Shown: one piece after another, positions 18,377-27,392 of the stretch | Layout: each line of letters opens with the position of its first letter | How positions within the stretch are numbered: the stretch's first letter is position 1 | Source of the DNA: Helicobacter cynogastricus | Lineage (GTDB): Bacteria; Campylobacterota; Campylobacteria; Campylobacterales; Helicobacteraceae | Length of the DNA: 57,212 bases | Direction of reading: 5' to 3' | Assembly: GCF_900197855.1 (NCBI RefSeq) | Contig: NZ_FZMQ01000011.1 | Coordinates: forward strand, 110,513 to 167,724 | The notes under the pieces: generated by a model | The model's database searches: none | What the model saw: the letters and a program-made list of their open reading frames with translations, nothing else | What the model was told of the DNA's origin: nothing | Program-made: the position numbers and the translations under genes

Positions 18377-18948
18377 ACTTCCAAAGCGCGCACAAGGCGG
18401 TAGTATTTGATTACATAATCCATGCCTGAATACAAGGTAGCAAAAAGTGCCAGTGCGACCAAATAATGCCCCACTACAACATTTCCTAGGTGCAGGTTGT
18501 CTAAAAGGGAAGCGATGGCGACAATTTGCAAAAAGGTTTTATACTTGCCTAGTCGGCTTACCGCAATGCTCTTGCCCATATTTGAGACTGAAATTCTAAG
18601 TCCAGCGATGAAAAACTCCCGTCCCAAGATCACAAAGGGAATCCACGGATTAATGCGACTCAAATAGAGCAAGCCTAAGAATGCAGCCAAGATGAGGATT
18701 TTATCAGCTAGAGGATCAAAGATTTCCCCAAATAAGGTCTTAAGATGGTAATTTCTAGCGATATAGCCATCCAAAAAATCCGTGAGCGCGGCACTTAAAA
18801 AAATAAGAGCTTCGGCATGGTTAATATCAGTTCGAGACATTTTAAATACAGATTCCCCATGCAAGATAAAAAAGAGTAAAAAAATTGCCAAGAAAATACG
18901 CAAGATAGTCAAAATATTGGGGATGTTGCGGGCTAATTTGACTAGCAT
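18373..18948 (-). CDS. pgsA: CDP-diacylglycerol--glycerol-3-phosphate 3-phosphatidyltransferase
   Basis: A 191-residue integral membrane enzyme that makes phosphatidylglycerophosphate, the first step to phosphatidylglycerol. The CDP-alcohol phosphotransferase signature is complete: DGYIAR followed by G and FDPLADK at about residues 59-84. Several hydrophobic helices surround it. It overlaps rseP by four bases and lies nine bases after the preceding membrane protein gene. Confidence 0.93.
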   Translation of the reverse strand: MLVKLARNIPNILTILRIFLAIFLLFFILHGESVFKMSRTDINHAEALIFLSAALTDFLDGYIARNYHLKTLFGEIFDPLADKILILAAFLGLLYLSRINPWIPFVILGREFFIAGLRISVSNMGKSIAVSRLGKYKTFLQIVAIASLLDNLHLGNVVVGHYLVALALFATLYSGMDYVIKYYRLVRALEV

Positions 18949-18957
18949 AATGCCCCT

Positions 18958-19590
18958 CTAAGGATAAGAAATCTCTTTGAAGCGTACAAAACCCACAAAG
19001 ATCATTCCCCACCCTACTAATGCCCCCACCAAAGAGAACAATCCTAAACCCAAAAACAAAAAACTCGAGCCTCCAGAACCCCCACTCACCAGCACCAAAA
19101 GCGCAAATACTAAACCTATTCCAATGAGTATAATCCCATTTTTAAAAACCTGATCTTGAGTTACGCGACTGAGCTCTGCAAAAAGACGATAGTTATAATA
19201 GGCATAGAGTGAAAAGCTCAATGTTTTAAAGGAAAGCATAGAATGGGGATCTTTGAAAGCAAGAAGTGCTATTAAAGAGAGAATTGCATCGGCGATATAA
19301 GGAAAAGCGATACATCTAAAGAGCAAAAGATTGCGACTTGCTTTGGCTAATTTATAGTAGCCAGTAACTTGGGTTATAAACATGGCCAACCAGCACACGA
19401 GATAAAAACCTATCCAGGGTGTACTTAAAATTTTACCAAAATCTTTTTGAGTCATTTGAGCCATCTTAGGCAACAAGACTGCTGCTGCTACTAGGGCAAC
19501 AAGAAGCATTGTCAGCCATAGGAGGCTAGAACACAAAATATATTTCCTAGCAAGCTGAAGATCGTAACTCTCGTGAATTTGTACGCGCAT
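18958..19590 (-). CDS. Conserved multi-spanning membrane protein
   Basis: A 210-residue protein with about five to six predicted membrane helices (around residues 18-40, 62-78, 88-110, 152-170, 175-200). The GGSGGSSFLFLGLGLFSLVGALVGWG stretch near the C-terminus is glycine-rich. It has no catalytic motif I recognise. The same position, between pgsA and the short-chain dehydrogenase gene, is held by an uncharacterised gene in H. pylori. Its place between lipid genes hints at an envelope role, but this is inference. Confidence 0.75.
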   Translation of the reverse strand: MRVQIHESYDLQLARKYILCSSLLWLTMLLVALVAAAVLLPKMAQMTQKDFGKILSTPWIGFYLVCWLAMFITQVTGYYKLAKASRNLLLFRCIAFPYIADAILSLIALLAFKDPHSMLSFKTLSFSLYAYYNYRLFAELSRVTQDQVFKNGIILIGIGLVFALLVLVSGGSGGSSFLFLGLGLFSLVGALVGWGMIFVGFVRFKEISYP

Positions 19591-19593
19591 TGA

Positions 19594-20385
19594 CTATTTA
19601 AAAGTTGTGCCACCATCTACGACAATGGTTTGCCCGGTTACCCATGCGCTTTGAGTAGGGTCGCATAAAAAATACACTGCTCCGGCCAAATCCGTAGGAT
19701 TTCCCATGCGCTTTAAGGGAGATTGTTCTGCTACCTTTTGTTTAATTTCGGCGTAATCAGGGAAAGCTTTGAGCGCATCCGTATCAATAGGCCCTCCACT
19801 CACTGCATTTACGCGAATTCCAAACTCACCCAAGTCTGTAGCAGCGTATTTGACCATGGTTTCTACTGCGTTTTTGGAATTGCCATGTCCAGCGTAATTG
19901 GGCATATAAACCAAATTGCCCGTAGAACTCAAAGAGACGATTGCCCCTCCACCTACTAATTTCATGCGTTTAGCAGCTTCTTGTGCACCCACTACAAAAG
20001 CTAGCACCGTGGCTGTGTAAATATTATTTAATCCCTTAGGCTTAAGGCGCATGAAAGGGGCAAATCCGCCCACTACAGAACGGCCATAAATGATCGCATT
20101 GGAAACAAAACAATCCACGCGTTCAAAATCTGTATCAATCTGCTTAAAAAGTTCCACATACTGCTCGGGTTCTAAAATATCCAAGCGGTAAGGTTTAGCC
20201 TTGATGCCATAGAGCTCATGAACCTCTGTGGCAATTTTGAGAGCTTCTTCTTCATTCTTGTGGTAAGTAAAAGCCACATTCACGCCGTTTTGAGCGAATT
20301 TGTAAAGAATAGCTTTGCCAATCCCTCGAGTCGCTCCACTTACTACTAAAGTTTTACCCTGCATTTTTGCTTCTGCTGTGTTCAT
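19594..20385 (-). CDS. fabL: Short-chain dehydrogenase, FabL-like enoyl-ACP reductase
   Basis: A 263-residue Rossmann-fold SDR with the cofactor motif SGATRGIG (about residues 16-23). The active site reads Y164...K171, a Tyr-x6-Lys spacing typical of enoyl-ACP reductases (FabI/FabL) rather than the classic Tyr-x3-Lys. The following [18 protein letters not shown] and GQTIVVDGG are close to FabL. H. pylori databases often call the counterpart a 7-alpha-hydroxysteroid dehydrogenase; the motif spacing argues against that. An internal ATG at residue 8 is a possible start. It overlaps dapA by ATGA. Confidence 0.75.
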   Translation of the reverse strand: MNTAEAKMQGKTLVVSGATRGIGKAILYKFAQNGVNVAFTYHKNEEEALKIATEVHELYGIKAKPYRLDILEPEQYVELFKQIDTDFERVDCFVSNAIIYGRSVVGGFAPFMRLKPKGLNNIYTATVLAFVVGAQEAAKRMKLVGGGAIVSLSSTGNLVYMPNYAGHGNSKNAVETMVKYAATDLGEFGIRVNAVSGGPIDTDALKAFPDYAEIKQKVAEQSPLKRMGNPTDLAGAVYFLCDPTQSAWVTGQTIVVDGGTTFK

Positions 20386-21260
20386 ACCGGTACCTCATAT
20401 TTTTCTAAGATGGTTTCTAGGTAGTGCATGTGATCCAAACTAGGAGCTACTAGAGGAAGCCGATATGTTAGATGGGGGAGCAAGCCCATCATATGCATCG
20501 CTGCCTTGATGGGGATAGGATTAGTTTCACAGAAAAGAGCTGTGTTGATGTCATAAAGTTCTGTTTGGATTGCACGCGAAATAGTTAAATCCCCCTTAAG
20601 CGCGCCTTGTACCAATGCAGAGATTTTATTAGGTAGCAGATTTCCAGTTACAGAAATCACCCCTACACCTCCGCAGGCCAGAATAGCATGGTTAAGCTTG
20701 TCCTCACCACTATAAATCAAAATCCCCCGCGCGAAGCGATCTAAATCTGCAATTCGTTGCACAGCTCCAGAAGCTTCCTTAATGCCCACAACATTTTTTA
20801 CTTCTTTGAAAAGCCTAGCAGCCGTCTGTGTAGCAATCTGTACCCCTGTGCGCCCGGGTACATCATAGAGGACTAAAGGAATCTCCACAGAATTGGCAAT
20901 CGTTTTATAATGCTCAAAAAGCCCTTCTTGGGTGGGGCGATTGTAATAGGGGCTGACGCACAAAATCCCATCAGCACCTGCCCTTTGAGCAAAGCTAGCA
21001 AGCATGACAGACTCGCTTGTGGCATTACTCCCCACACCTGCTAAGACTTTGATACCCTTAGGTTTGCATACCTCAGTGGCGATTTCAATGCAACGCATGT
21101 GCTCTTCATGAGTGAGGGTGGCTGATTCTCCAGTTGTGCCCACAGGCACACACGCATCCATGCCGTGTTTGATTTGACGCTCAATGAGGGCTGTATAAGT
21201 TTTCTCATCAATAGTCAAATCCGCTTTAAAGGGGGTGATTAACGCGCTCAGTGCATGCAT
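20382..21260 (-). CDS. dapA: 4-hydroxy-tetrahydrodipicolinate synthase
   Basis: A 292-residue TIM-barrel lyase that condenses pyruvate with aspartate semialdehyde, the first committed step to diaminopimelate and lysine. Visible motifs are [14 protein letters not shown] (pyruvate site), the tyrosine in [16 protein letters not shown], and the Schiff-base lysine in VGIKEASG at about residue 161. The product feeds both peptidoglycan and the LysA enzyme encoded at 8551. It lies nine bases after the M16 peptidase gene. Confidence 0.95.
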   Translation of the reverse strand: MHALSALITPFKADLTIDEKTYTALIERQIKHGMDACVPVGTTGESATLTHEEHMRCIEIATEVCKPKGIKVLAGVGSNATSESVMLASFAQRAGADGILCVSPYYNRPTQEGLFEHYKTIANSVEIPLVLYDVPGRTGVQIATQTAARLFKEVKNVVGIKEASGAVQRIADLDRFARGILIYSGEDKLNHAILACGGVGVISVTGNLLPNKISALVQGALKGDLTISRAIQTELYDINTALFCETNPIPIKAAMHMMGLLPHLTYRLPLVAPSLDHMHYLETILEKYEVPV

Positions 21261-21269
21261 GGCACAACC

Positions 21270-22610
21270 TTAAGGTTTTAGCACAACGCTACTATAGACT
21301 TCATCGCGAAAGTATTCATTGGCTACTCGCACAATATCTTTCACTTCTAGGGCATCAAAGCGAGTTTGGTATTCTGCAATGTCTTTAATATCCCCTTGTG
21401 TGAGGTATTCGGCAAAAATCTCAGCAACATCTGAAGAGTCTTCCAAACTAGCAATAAAGTCTGCCCGATGATTAACCTTAATCTTATCTAATTGTTGTTG
21501 GGTGATACCCCCATGCTTGATCTGATCTAGGATATTCAAAATTTCCTGCTTGATCTTGAGTGCTTCCACATTTTGGTTTGCTCCAGCAATGAATAAAAAC
21601 ACGCTAGCATCTTTGAGCTCCATATTCTGCGCAAAAACCTGAGAAGCCAAGCGTTTTTGATCTACAAGGTCTTTTTTGAGTAAGCTACTATCACCCTGAG
21701 TGAGCAATTTGGCCAACGCATTGAGAGCAACTTGATCTTTGTGAGCAAAAGGAGGGACCTTATATCCTATAGCCAACCATTCCAAAGAAAGGTCTTGTTT
21801 GTGGATGGTGGTTTCTCTCAAGCCATTTTGTAGAGGCTCTTGCATATAAACCCCGGGGATATTACTAGCCGTATTATTTTTGATAGGACCAAAATACTTT
21901 TTGGCCTGCTCAAATACTTGTTTAGGGTCTAAATCTCCCACTACAAGCACGATAGCATTTTTTGGCTGGTAGTATAGAGAGTGAAAATCTCTAATATCCT
22001 TAATTTTCCAGTTCTTAATATCTTCCATAAAACCAATGGGAGTCCAGTGATAAGGGTGGTAAACAAAAGCGGTGTTAAAGAAGCGAAAATACAAATAACC
22101 TAAAGGGGAGTTATCTGTGCGCCACAATCTCTCTTCAGCCACCACTTCTCTCTCGGGCAAAAATTCTTCTTCCTTAAGTTGCAAAGATCCCATCATTTCT
22201 GCAAAAAGCTCTAGGGATTTATCCAAATGAGTGTTGCTTGCCTTAATAAAATAGCGGGTGTAATCAAAGCTCGTAGAGGCATTGCTCACCCCCCCAAAAC
22301 TCTTGACAATAGAATCAAACTCACCTTCTTTAAGGTGTTTGGTGCTTTTAAAATTCATGTGCTCGAGCATGTGGGCTATACCACTCTTGCCCATCACTTC
22401 ATTTCTTGAACCTACCTTGTAGAGTACATCCACCTCGATCACGCCACTTTTATTGGCCAAAGGCACAGCGACCACCTGCAAACCATTGTCTAAGGTCGTG
22501 CTGTAATACTTGGGCAAAAGCGCGCAAGATGGGCATTTCTGTTCTGCTGCATCAGCCATAAACGCTCCTACTAGAGTTAAGATTAAAACTCGCAAAATCC
22601 ACGCTAACAT
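21270..22610 (-). CDS. M16-family zinc peptidase, secreted
   Basis: A 446-residue protein with an N-terminal signal segment (about residues 1-21). The inverted zinc motif HxxEH is present as H80, E83, H84 in GIAHMLEHMNFKS, with the distal glutamate expected in the EREVVAEERLWR segment. A second, inactive M16 domain follows. The H. pylori counterpart is often labelled PqqE or YmxG and has been linked to processing of secreted proteins; no PQQ pathway is implied. It lies between pyrD and dapA in one operon. Confidence 0.9.
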   Translation of the reverse strand: MLAWILRVLILTLVGAFMADAAEQKCPSCALLPKYYSTTLDNGLQVVAVPLANKSGVIEVDVLYKVGSRNEVMGKSGIAHMLEHMNFKSTKHLKEGEFDSIVKSFGGVSNASTSFDYTRYFIKASNTHLDKSLELFAEMMGSLQLKEEEFLPEREVVAEERLWRTDNSPLGYLYFRFFNTAFVYHPYHWTPIGFMEDIKNWKIKDIRDFHSLYYQPKNAIVLVVGDLDPKQVFEQAKKYFGPIKNNTASNIPGVYMQEPLQNGLRETTIHKQDLSLEWLAIGYKVPPFAHKDQVALNALAKLLTQGDSSLLKKDLVDQKRLASQVFAQNMELKDASVFLFIAGANQNVEALKIKQEILNILDQIKHGGITQQQLDKIKVNHRADFIASLEDSSDVAEIFAEYLTQGDIKDIAEYQTRFDALEVKDIVRVANEYFRDEVYSSVVLKP

Positions 22611-22616
22611 TCCTAA

Positions 22617-23657
22617 TCACCGCCCAATCCCGATAGCCTCTTTCAAAGAAGCTAGAGAATCTCTTTGGAGCAATTCTACTATATCTTGATTGATTTGTCT
22701 ACAGATCAAGGGACCTTGATAAATAAAGGCTGTGAAAATTTGCACAAAATGCGCGCCCATTTTAATGCGCTCATAAGCCTCCTGTGCGCTATCAATCCCT
22801 CCCACAGAAACTAAGATCGCTTTTCCAAAAAACGCCTGTGCAATCTGCTTAAAAACTTCTCTACTCTTTGCCTTTAAAACTCGCCCGCTGATCCCTCCAA
22901 AAGATTTTGCCCCGGGCAAAAGACCATAATCCATCGTAGTATTAGTTGCAATAATGCCATGCGCGCCATGCTCAAGTGCGCCTGCACACACGCTCAAAAG
23001 TGCGTCTGTAGACATATCTGGTGCAACTTTCAAAAAAAGGGGTTTATGTGTGAGACCACGCGCCATAGAAAAGAGTTCGCCCACAAAACTATTATTTTGT
23101 AAATCCCTAAGATTGGGAGTATTGGGGGAAGAAAGATTAAAAACATAGTAATTTCCCACGCCCAAACTGGCTTGCAAGGCTTGTTGATAATCTTTAAGAG
23201 CATTTTTTAGGGGGGTGTCTTTATTTTTGCCTACATTAACCCCCACAAGGCATGCAAGAGGGCTGACGCGCTCTAAATGTCGCACCAAGCGCGCTACCCC
23301 TTTGTTGTTAAAGCCCATTGCATTTTGCAAGCTCTCTTGCTTGGCAAATCTAAACAAACGGGGTTTGGGGTTGCCATATTGAGGGCGGGGGGTGGCCGTG
23401 CCCACCTCAACTCCCCCAAAACCCAACTGATTTAACCCTTTTAACATGGTGGCGTTTTTATCAAATCCAGCAGCTAGGCAAATAGGATTGGGCATGTCCA
23501 TGCCCAAAATCGTATTTTCTAACATGAAGTGTTTGTAGGGGCGTGTCAGCCAAGAACAACAGCCTAGCACTCTTAAAGCTTGCTCGGCTAGCATGTGCGC
23601 GCTCTCAGGCTCTAATTGGAATAAGAATCTTTTGATGGTATCATAAGGTTTAGCCAT
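22617..23657 (-). CDS. pyrD: Dihydroorotate dehydrogenase (quinone), class 2
   Basis: A 346-residue FMN enzyme oxidising dihydroorotate to orotate in pyrimidine synthesis, passing electrons to membrane quinone. The N-terminal helical extension (residues ~1-40) that binds the membrane is present, followed by PICLAAGFDKNATML, FGGVEVGTATPRPQYGNPKPRLFR, the catalytic serine in FNLSSPNTPNLRDLQ, and the FMN-binding ATNTT and VSVGGI segments. It overlaps ppk by eight bases. UMP made downstream feeds PyrG, encoded at 31372. Confidence 0.95.
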   Translation of the reverse strand: MAKPYDTIKRFLFQLEPESAHMLAEQALRVLGCCSWLTRPYKHFMLENTILGMDMPNPICLAAGFDKNATMLKGLNQLGFGGVEVGTATPRPQYGNPKPRLFRFAKQESLQNAMGFNNKGVARLVRHLERVSPLACLVGVNVGKNKDTPLKNALKDYQQALQASLGVGNYYVFNLSSPNTPNLRDLQNNSFVGELFSMARGLTHKPLFLKVAPDMSTDALLSVCAGALEHGAHGIIATNTTMDYGLLPGAKSFGGISGRVLKAKSREVFKQIAQAFFGKAILVSVGGIDSAQEAYERIKMGAHFVQIFTAFIYQGPLICRQINQDIVELLQRDSLASLKEAIGIGR

Positions 23658-25671
23658 GCACTTTTTCTACCTCTTGCTCAAAAAAAGCTTGCGCATCAAA
23701 ACATGTTCCCTCGCAAGGTATTTTAGTGTAAGTGCCATCAGGTTCAAGCGCGTAAGACTGCACATTGTCCCTAAGTTGGGTGTGCAAAATATGGAATAAT
23801 TTACGCTGAATAGTCTTAGAGGGGGCTGGGATAAGCAACTCTACGCGTTTGTCTAAATTGCGTGTCATCATGTCCGCACTAGAAAAATAGAGTTTGGCGT
23901 GGTCATGAGCAAAATAATAAATGCGGGCATGCTCTAAATATTTCCCCACAATGGAAAAAACACGGATATTCTCACTCACTCCGGGAATTTGAGGGCGTAG
24001 ACAGCAAATCCCACGGATAATTAAATCAATTCTATTGCCCGCACAAGAAGCTTCATAGAGGCCTTGAATGATTTCTGGATCAACCAATGCGTTTGCCTTG
24101 AGGATAATGTGCCCTTTTTCTTTGAAACGCATTTCTGTAGCAATGAGATCAAGAACTTGATTGCGGATTTGCTTGGGGGCCATAAAGAGGGTCTGTAGCC
24201 GGGTTTTGCTAGCAACACTAGTACTTAGCGAGTGGAATAGTTTTAACACATCGTAGGCGATTTGTCTATTAGAGGTGAGCAAACTAATATCAGTATAAAC
24301 TTTAGCTGATTGGATATTGTAATTACCCGTACTTAAATGCACATATTCTTTAATTTGATCATCCACCTTGCGCACCACAAGGGCGAGCTTGGCATGCACT
24401 TTGAGCTTAGGCACGCCATAAATGACATGCGCGCCTGCATCTTCTAATTCCCTAGCCCAGTGCAGATTATTCTCCTCATCAAAGCGCGCTTTGAGCTCTA
24501 CAAGTACGCTCACTTGTTTATGGGGTGCAGCCTCTGTCAACGCTTTGACAATGGGAGATTCTTTACCTACACGATAAAGAGTCATCCTGATTGCTAACAC
24601 ATGGGGGTCTTTGGCTGCATCTTGGATGAATTGTACCACTGGGTCAAAACTTTCATAAGGATGAAAGAGAAACACATCCTGTTTATCCAGCAGATCAAAA
24701 AAGGCTCTGCCAGTCTCTAGATCACTTAAAGGGGGAAGTATTTTAGGATGGAAGATGGGATTTTTAAGCGTGCTATAGCCTTTGGCGTTGACAAGCTCCC
24801 ACAAAGAACCTAAATTTAAAAGGATTTGGCTTTTATAAACATCAACATTGGCCATTTTATGACGGATAAAATCTAACAAACCTTCATGCGCCCCACTCAC
24901 CTCTAAGCGCACCACATCGCCCCGATTGCGTGTTCTTAAACCCTCACTAATCAATTCTGCTAAATCGTGCCCTTCGTCTTCGATGATCTCCATATCCGCA
25001 TCACAGGTTACACGAAATGCCATGCTAGCAAGCACATCATGTTTTTCAAACAACAAGGGTGCAAATTTACGCACCACTTCCTCCACAGGGATAAACATCC
25101 CCTTTTCAATCTCTATAAAGCGTTCAATTACAGAAGGAATTTTGATAATCCCATGCGTTTTGTGGGCATGCTTGTGGCGTTTTAAACTCAGAACAAGTCC
25201 AAAACTCAGATTGCTTAAAAAGGGGAAAGGGCGTACGGGGTCTAGGACAATGGGCACGACTAAAGGATAAAGAGTAGTTTCAAAATAGTCTTGGAGTTTC
25301 TCATAATGTGCCTTGCAGAGCGTGTCCATACCATCTACAAGAAAGAGTCCACAAGTGGCGAGCTTCTCTTTTAATTGTAGAAATTGATCTTCAACTACAT
25401 GTTGTTCTGTCCGTAAATAGTGGCGGATATGTTTGAGTTGTTTGTCATGGCTCATTTGGTCTGCACCCACCTTGAGACCTTGATCTTCAGAGAGATGTTT
25501 GAGCCCAGCCACCCGAATCATGTAAAATTCGTCTAAATTGGTTCCATAGATAGCCAAGAATTTTAGTCGCTCCAAAAGGGGCTTTTTAGTATCGCACACC
25601 TGATCCAAGACCCGCGTGTTGAACTGCAACCACGAAAGCTCCCTATTGAAATACAAATGCGCTGAATCCAT
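23650..25671 (-). CDS. ppk: Polyphosphate kinase
   Basis: A 673-residue PPK1 that makes polyphosphate from ATP. The N-terminal domain opens with YFNRELSWLQFNTRVLDQ; the phospholipase-D-like C-terminal domains carry KLKVHAKLAL (the phospho-histidine site) and the second histidine motif ARIYYFAHDHAKLYFSSADMMTRNLDKRVELLIP. Length is normal for the family. It is the first gene of the minus-strand operon ending at rseP, with a clear -10 box 32 bases upstream of its ATG. Confidence 0.95.
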   Translation of the reverse strand: MDSAHLYFNRELSWLQFNTRVLDQVCDTKKPLLERLKFLAIYGTNLDEFYMIRVAGLKHLSEDQGLKVGADQMSHDKQLKHIRHYLRTEQHVVEDQFLQLKEKLATCGLFLVDGMDTLCKAHYEKLQDYFETTLYPLVVPIVLDPVRPFPFLSNLSFGLVLSLKRHKHAHKTHGIIKIPSVIERFIEIEKGMFIPVEEVVRKFAPLLFEKHDVLASMAFRVTCDADMEIIEDEGHDLAELISEGLRTRNRGDVVRLEVSGAHEGLLDFIRHKMANVDVYKSQILLNLGSLWELVNAKGYSTLKNPIFHPKILPPLSDLETGRAFFDLLDKQDVFLFHPYESFDPVVQFIQDAAKDPHVLAIRMTLYRVGKESPIVKALTEAAPHKQVSVLVELKARFDEENNLHWARELEDAGAHVIYGVPKLKVHAKLALVVRKVDDQIKEYVHLSTGNYNIQSAKVYTDISLLTSNRQIAYDVLKLFHSLSTSVASKTRLQTLFMAPKQIRNQVLDLIATEMRFKEKGHIILKANALVDPEIIQGLYEASCAGNRIDLIIRGICCLRPQIPGVSENIRVFSIVGKYLEHARIYYFAHDHAKLYFSSADMMTRNLDKRVELLIPAPSKTIQRKLFHILHTQLRDNVQSYALEPDGTYTKIPCEGTCFDAQAFFEQEVEKVHG

Positions 25672-25702
25672 ACTAAAAACTCTTTAAACACGGCATGTCT
25701 AA

Positions 25703-25708
25703 ATTATA
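25703..25708 (-). promoter_or_regulatory. -10 box upstream of ppk
   Basis: TATAAT on the minus strand, 32 bases before the ppk ATG. It is the only obvious promoter-like site at the head of the ppk-to-rseP gene run. Confidence 0.55.
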
Positions 25709-25769
25709 TAATAACAGGGTTAATCAACAAAAATACACCGCCACCATTCAAGCAACTTCAAATGCGTTG

Positions 25770-25778
25770 TGCTAGAAT
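25770..25778 (+). promoter_or_regulatory. Extended -10 box upstream of the glycosyltransferase remnant
   Basis: TGC followed by TAGAAT, 40 bases before the GTG start at 25819, with a Shine-Dalgarno AAGGAG between. The expression signals appear intact although the gene is broken. Confidence 0.5.
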
Positions 25779-25818
25779 TTAGTATTTTTAGAGTCTTAAA
25801 AATCCGCAAGGAGTCTTT

Positions 25819-26224
25819 GTGTATACTCACCATATCCCCATCGCCTTAGCCTTCGATCGCAATTATCGCATTCCAGCGGCGGTAGCAATTCGCTCCTTAT
25901 TAACATGTCTACAACACGCAAAAGAACACCTAAGTTACCCCTAGCTTGAGATGTGGTCTGTGGTTAGAAACTCTTTGTCAAACTATCCTAGATACAGGTT
26001 TTCTCAAAAATTTGGCCTATGAGCAACCAAATATCGCAAAACAGCTTGCTCATCAGTACTACTTTTCCAAGAAAAACACCGCTCTAACGCTTATCTTTGT
26101 GATTCCTCTTAAATTCTTGTATCAGTATCTAAGGGCCGTCAAAGCACATCTTCTAGCTGGAGGGTTACATGGATTAGCAAAGCGCGTGAAAGTGAAATTA
26201 TTAAAGATATTTGGTGCGCGCTAG
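25819..26224 (+). pseudogene. Decayed family-8 (RfaJ-like) LPS glycosyltransferase
   Basis: From the GTG at 25819 the frame reads THHIPIALAFDRNYRIPAAVAIRSLL, the typical N-terminus of family-8 glycosyltransferases (nucleotide-sugar site: I-P-I-x-x-A-F-D-x-N-Y), then stops at 25942 after 41 codons. An overlapping +1 frame from 25946 continues for 92 codons to 26224 with a basic, hydrophobic C-terminal character. Members of this family are usually over 300 residues, so a large internal part, including the DxD region, is gone. A third frame (about 26170-26255) also reads plausibly, suggesting more than one frameshift. The identity rests mainly on the N-terminus. Confidence 0.65.
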
Positions 26225-26232
26225 GCGCGCAC
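26214..26232. terminator. Perfect inverted repeat between the pseudogene and rplT
   Basis: GTGCGCGC, the three bases TAG, then GCGCGCAC: an 8-bp perfect GC-rich stem with a three-base loop, lying eight bases beyond the rplT stop. No strong U-run follows on either strand, so intrinsic termination would be weak, but the position between converging genes fits a bidirectional terminator. Confidence 0.5.
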
Positions 26233-26239
26233 ATTGTTC

Positions 26240-26590
26240 TTAAAGATGAGTTTTGACTTGATCTAGTAATGCACTAAAAGCGGGCGCATCTGACATTGCC
26301 ATATCCGCTAAGACTTTGCGATCGAGTTCAATATTTGCGCTTTTCAAGGCGTGCATGAACCTAGAATAACTTGTGTTGTGCATGCGACATGCTGCATTAA
26401 TACGCACAATCCAAAGACTTCTGAAATCGCGCTTTTTTTGTTTGCGATCTCTAAAGGCATAACACAGACTGCGTTCTAGTTGCTCTTTAGCTTTTCTAAA
26501 ATGTTTATGCCTACCGCTGTAAAATCCGCGCGCTAGTTTTAAGACTTTTTTATGGCGACGACGGCGCACCACTCCGGTTTTAACTCTCAT
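26240..26590 (-). CDS. rplT: 50S ribosomal protein L20
   Basis: A 116-residue basic protein with the L20 signature [37 protein letters not shown] at the N-terminus. It binds 23S rRNA early in 50S assembly. It is the last gene of the thrS-infC-rpmI-rplT group, an arrangement known for translational autocontrol by L20 in other bacteria; I did not identify the regulatory structure here. Confidence 0.97.
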   Translation of the reverse strand: MRVKTGVVRRRRHKKVLKLARGFYSGRHKHFRKAKEQLERSLCYAFRDRKQKKRDFRSLWIVRINAACRMHNTSYSRFMHALKSANIELDRKVLADMAMSDAPAFSALLDQVKTHL

Positions 26591-26663
26591 TACTTTCCTT
26601 TACCCTATAGGTGTGATTAAAATCAAACTTTCCCTGTTTGTGTGTGCACGCAAGGGGGATTTA

Positions 26664-26858
26664 CTACGCCCTACACAACATGCTTGCTACAGAGTGCATA
26701 TTGGTAGAGTGCACATAGTGGGGGCCATTGAGATTGGCTTTTCTTTGGGGGCTTTTTTTAGTCAAAATGTGGCTTTTAAAAGCACTCCCACGCTTGATGA
26801 GGTTTTTTTTCACCTTGAAGCGTTTGGCTGCCCCACGATTGGTTTTCATCTTTGGCAT
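26664..26858 (-). CDS. rpmI: 50S ribosomal protein L35
   Basis: A 64-residue basic protein beginning [15 protein letters not shown], diagnostic of L35. It lies 12 bases after infC and 73 bases before rplT. The plus-strand frame over this gene is a shadow. Confidence 0.97.
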   Translation of the reverse strand: MPKMKTNRGAAKRFKVKKNLIKRGSAFKSHILTKKSPQRKANLNGPHYVHSTNMHSVASMLCRA

Positions 26859-26870
26859 ACTCTCTCCTTT

Positions 26871-27392
26871 CTATGAATTTGGTTTTTTTTGAGGTACAAA
26901 GAGCCACATCACAAAACGCCCCTCTGTTTTTGGCTCTTTGTCCGCATTAGCAATATCGCTCATCATCGCTCCTACTTTTTCAAGTACAGCAAAGCCAGCT
27001 TTGGGATCGTGGCTTTCTCGCCCCCTAAGCACCACTTTGAATTTTACATGCTTGCCCTCTTGGATAAATTCCCTTGCATGCTTAACTTTATAATTAATGT
27101 CATTTTGGGCAATCTGCGTGGAGAGCTTGATCTCTTTAATTTCGATCTGCTTTTGTTTTTTTCTAGCTTCTTTTTGCTTTTTTTCAGCTTGGTAACAAAA
27201 TTTACCATAGTCCATCACCTTACACACAGGTGGTTTTGCTGTGGGCGAGATGAGCACCAAATCTAAACCCTTCCCTCTAGCGATGCGCAACGCCTCATTT
27301 GCGGAAATAATTCCATACTGCTCACCCCCATCACCAATACAACGCACCTCTTTATAGGTTATAGACTCATTTAACAAGACTTCTTTGCTCAA
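26871..27392 (-). CDS. infC: Translation initiation factor IF-3
   Basis: A 173-residue factor that binds the 30S subunit and checks the initiation codon. N-terminal domain: [40 protein letters not shown]; a Lys/Glu-rich linker; C-terminal domain with [16 protein letters not shown] and [13 protein letters not shown]. The start is a TTG that overlaps the thrS TGA (TTGA), preceded by AGGTTAG. A non-AUG start is a recurring feature of infC and is linked to autoregulation in other bacteria. Confidence 0.95.
   Translation of the reverse strand: MSKEVLLNESITYKEVRCIGDGGEQYGIISANEALRIARGKGLDLVLISPTAKPPVCKVMDYGKFCYQAEKKQKEARKKQKQIEIKEIKLSTQIAQNDINYKVKHAREFIQEGKHVKFKVVLRGRESHDPKAGFAVLEKVGAMMSDIANADKEPKTEGRFVMWLFVPQKKPNS

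Noticed and set aside
26613-26876. 87-residue plus-strand frame opposite rpmI
   Set aside because: It is the antisense shadow of the well-supported L35 gene.
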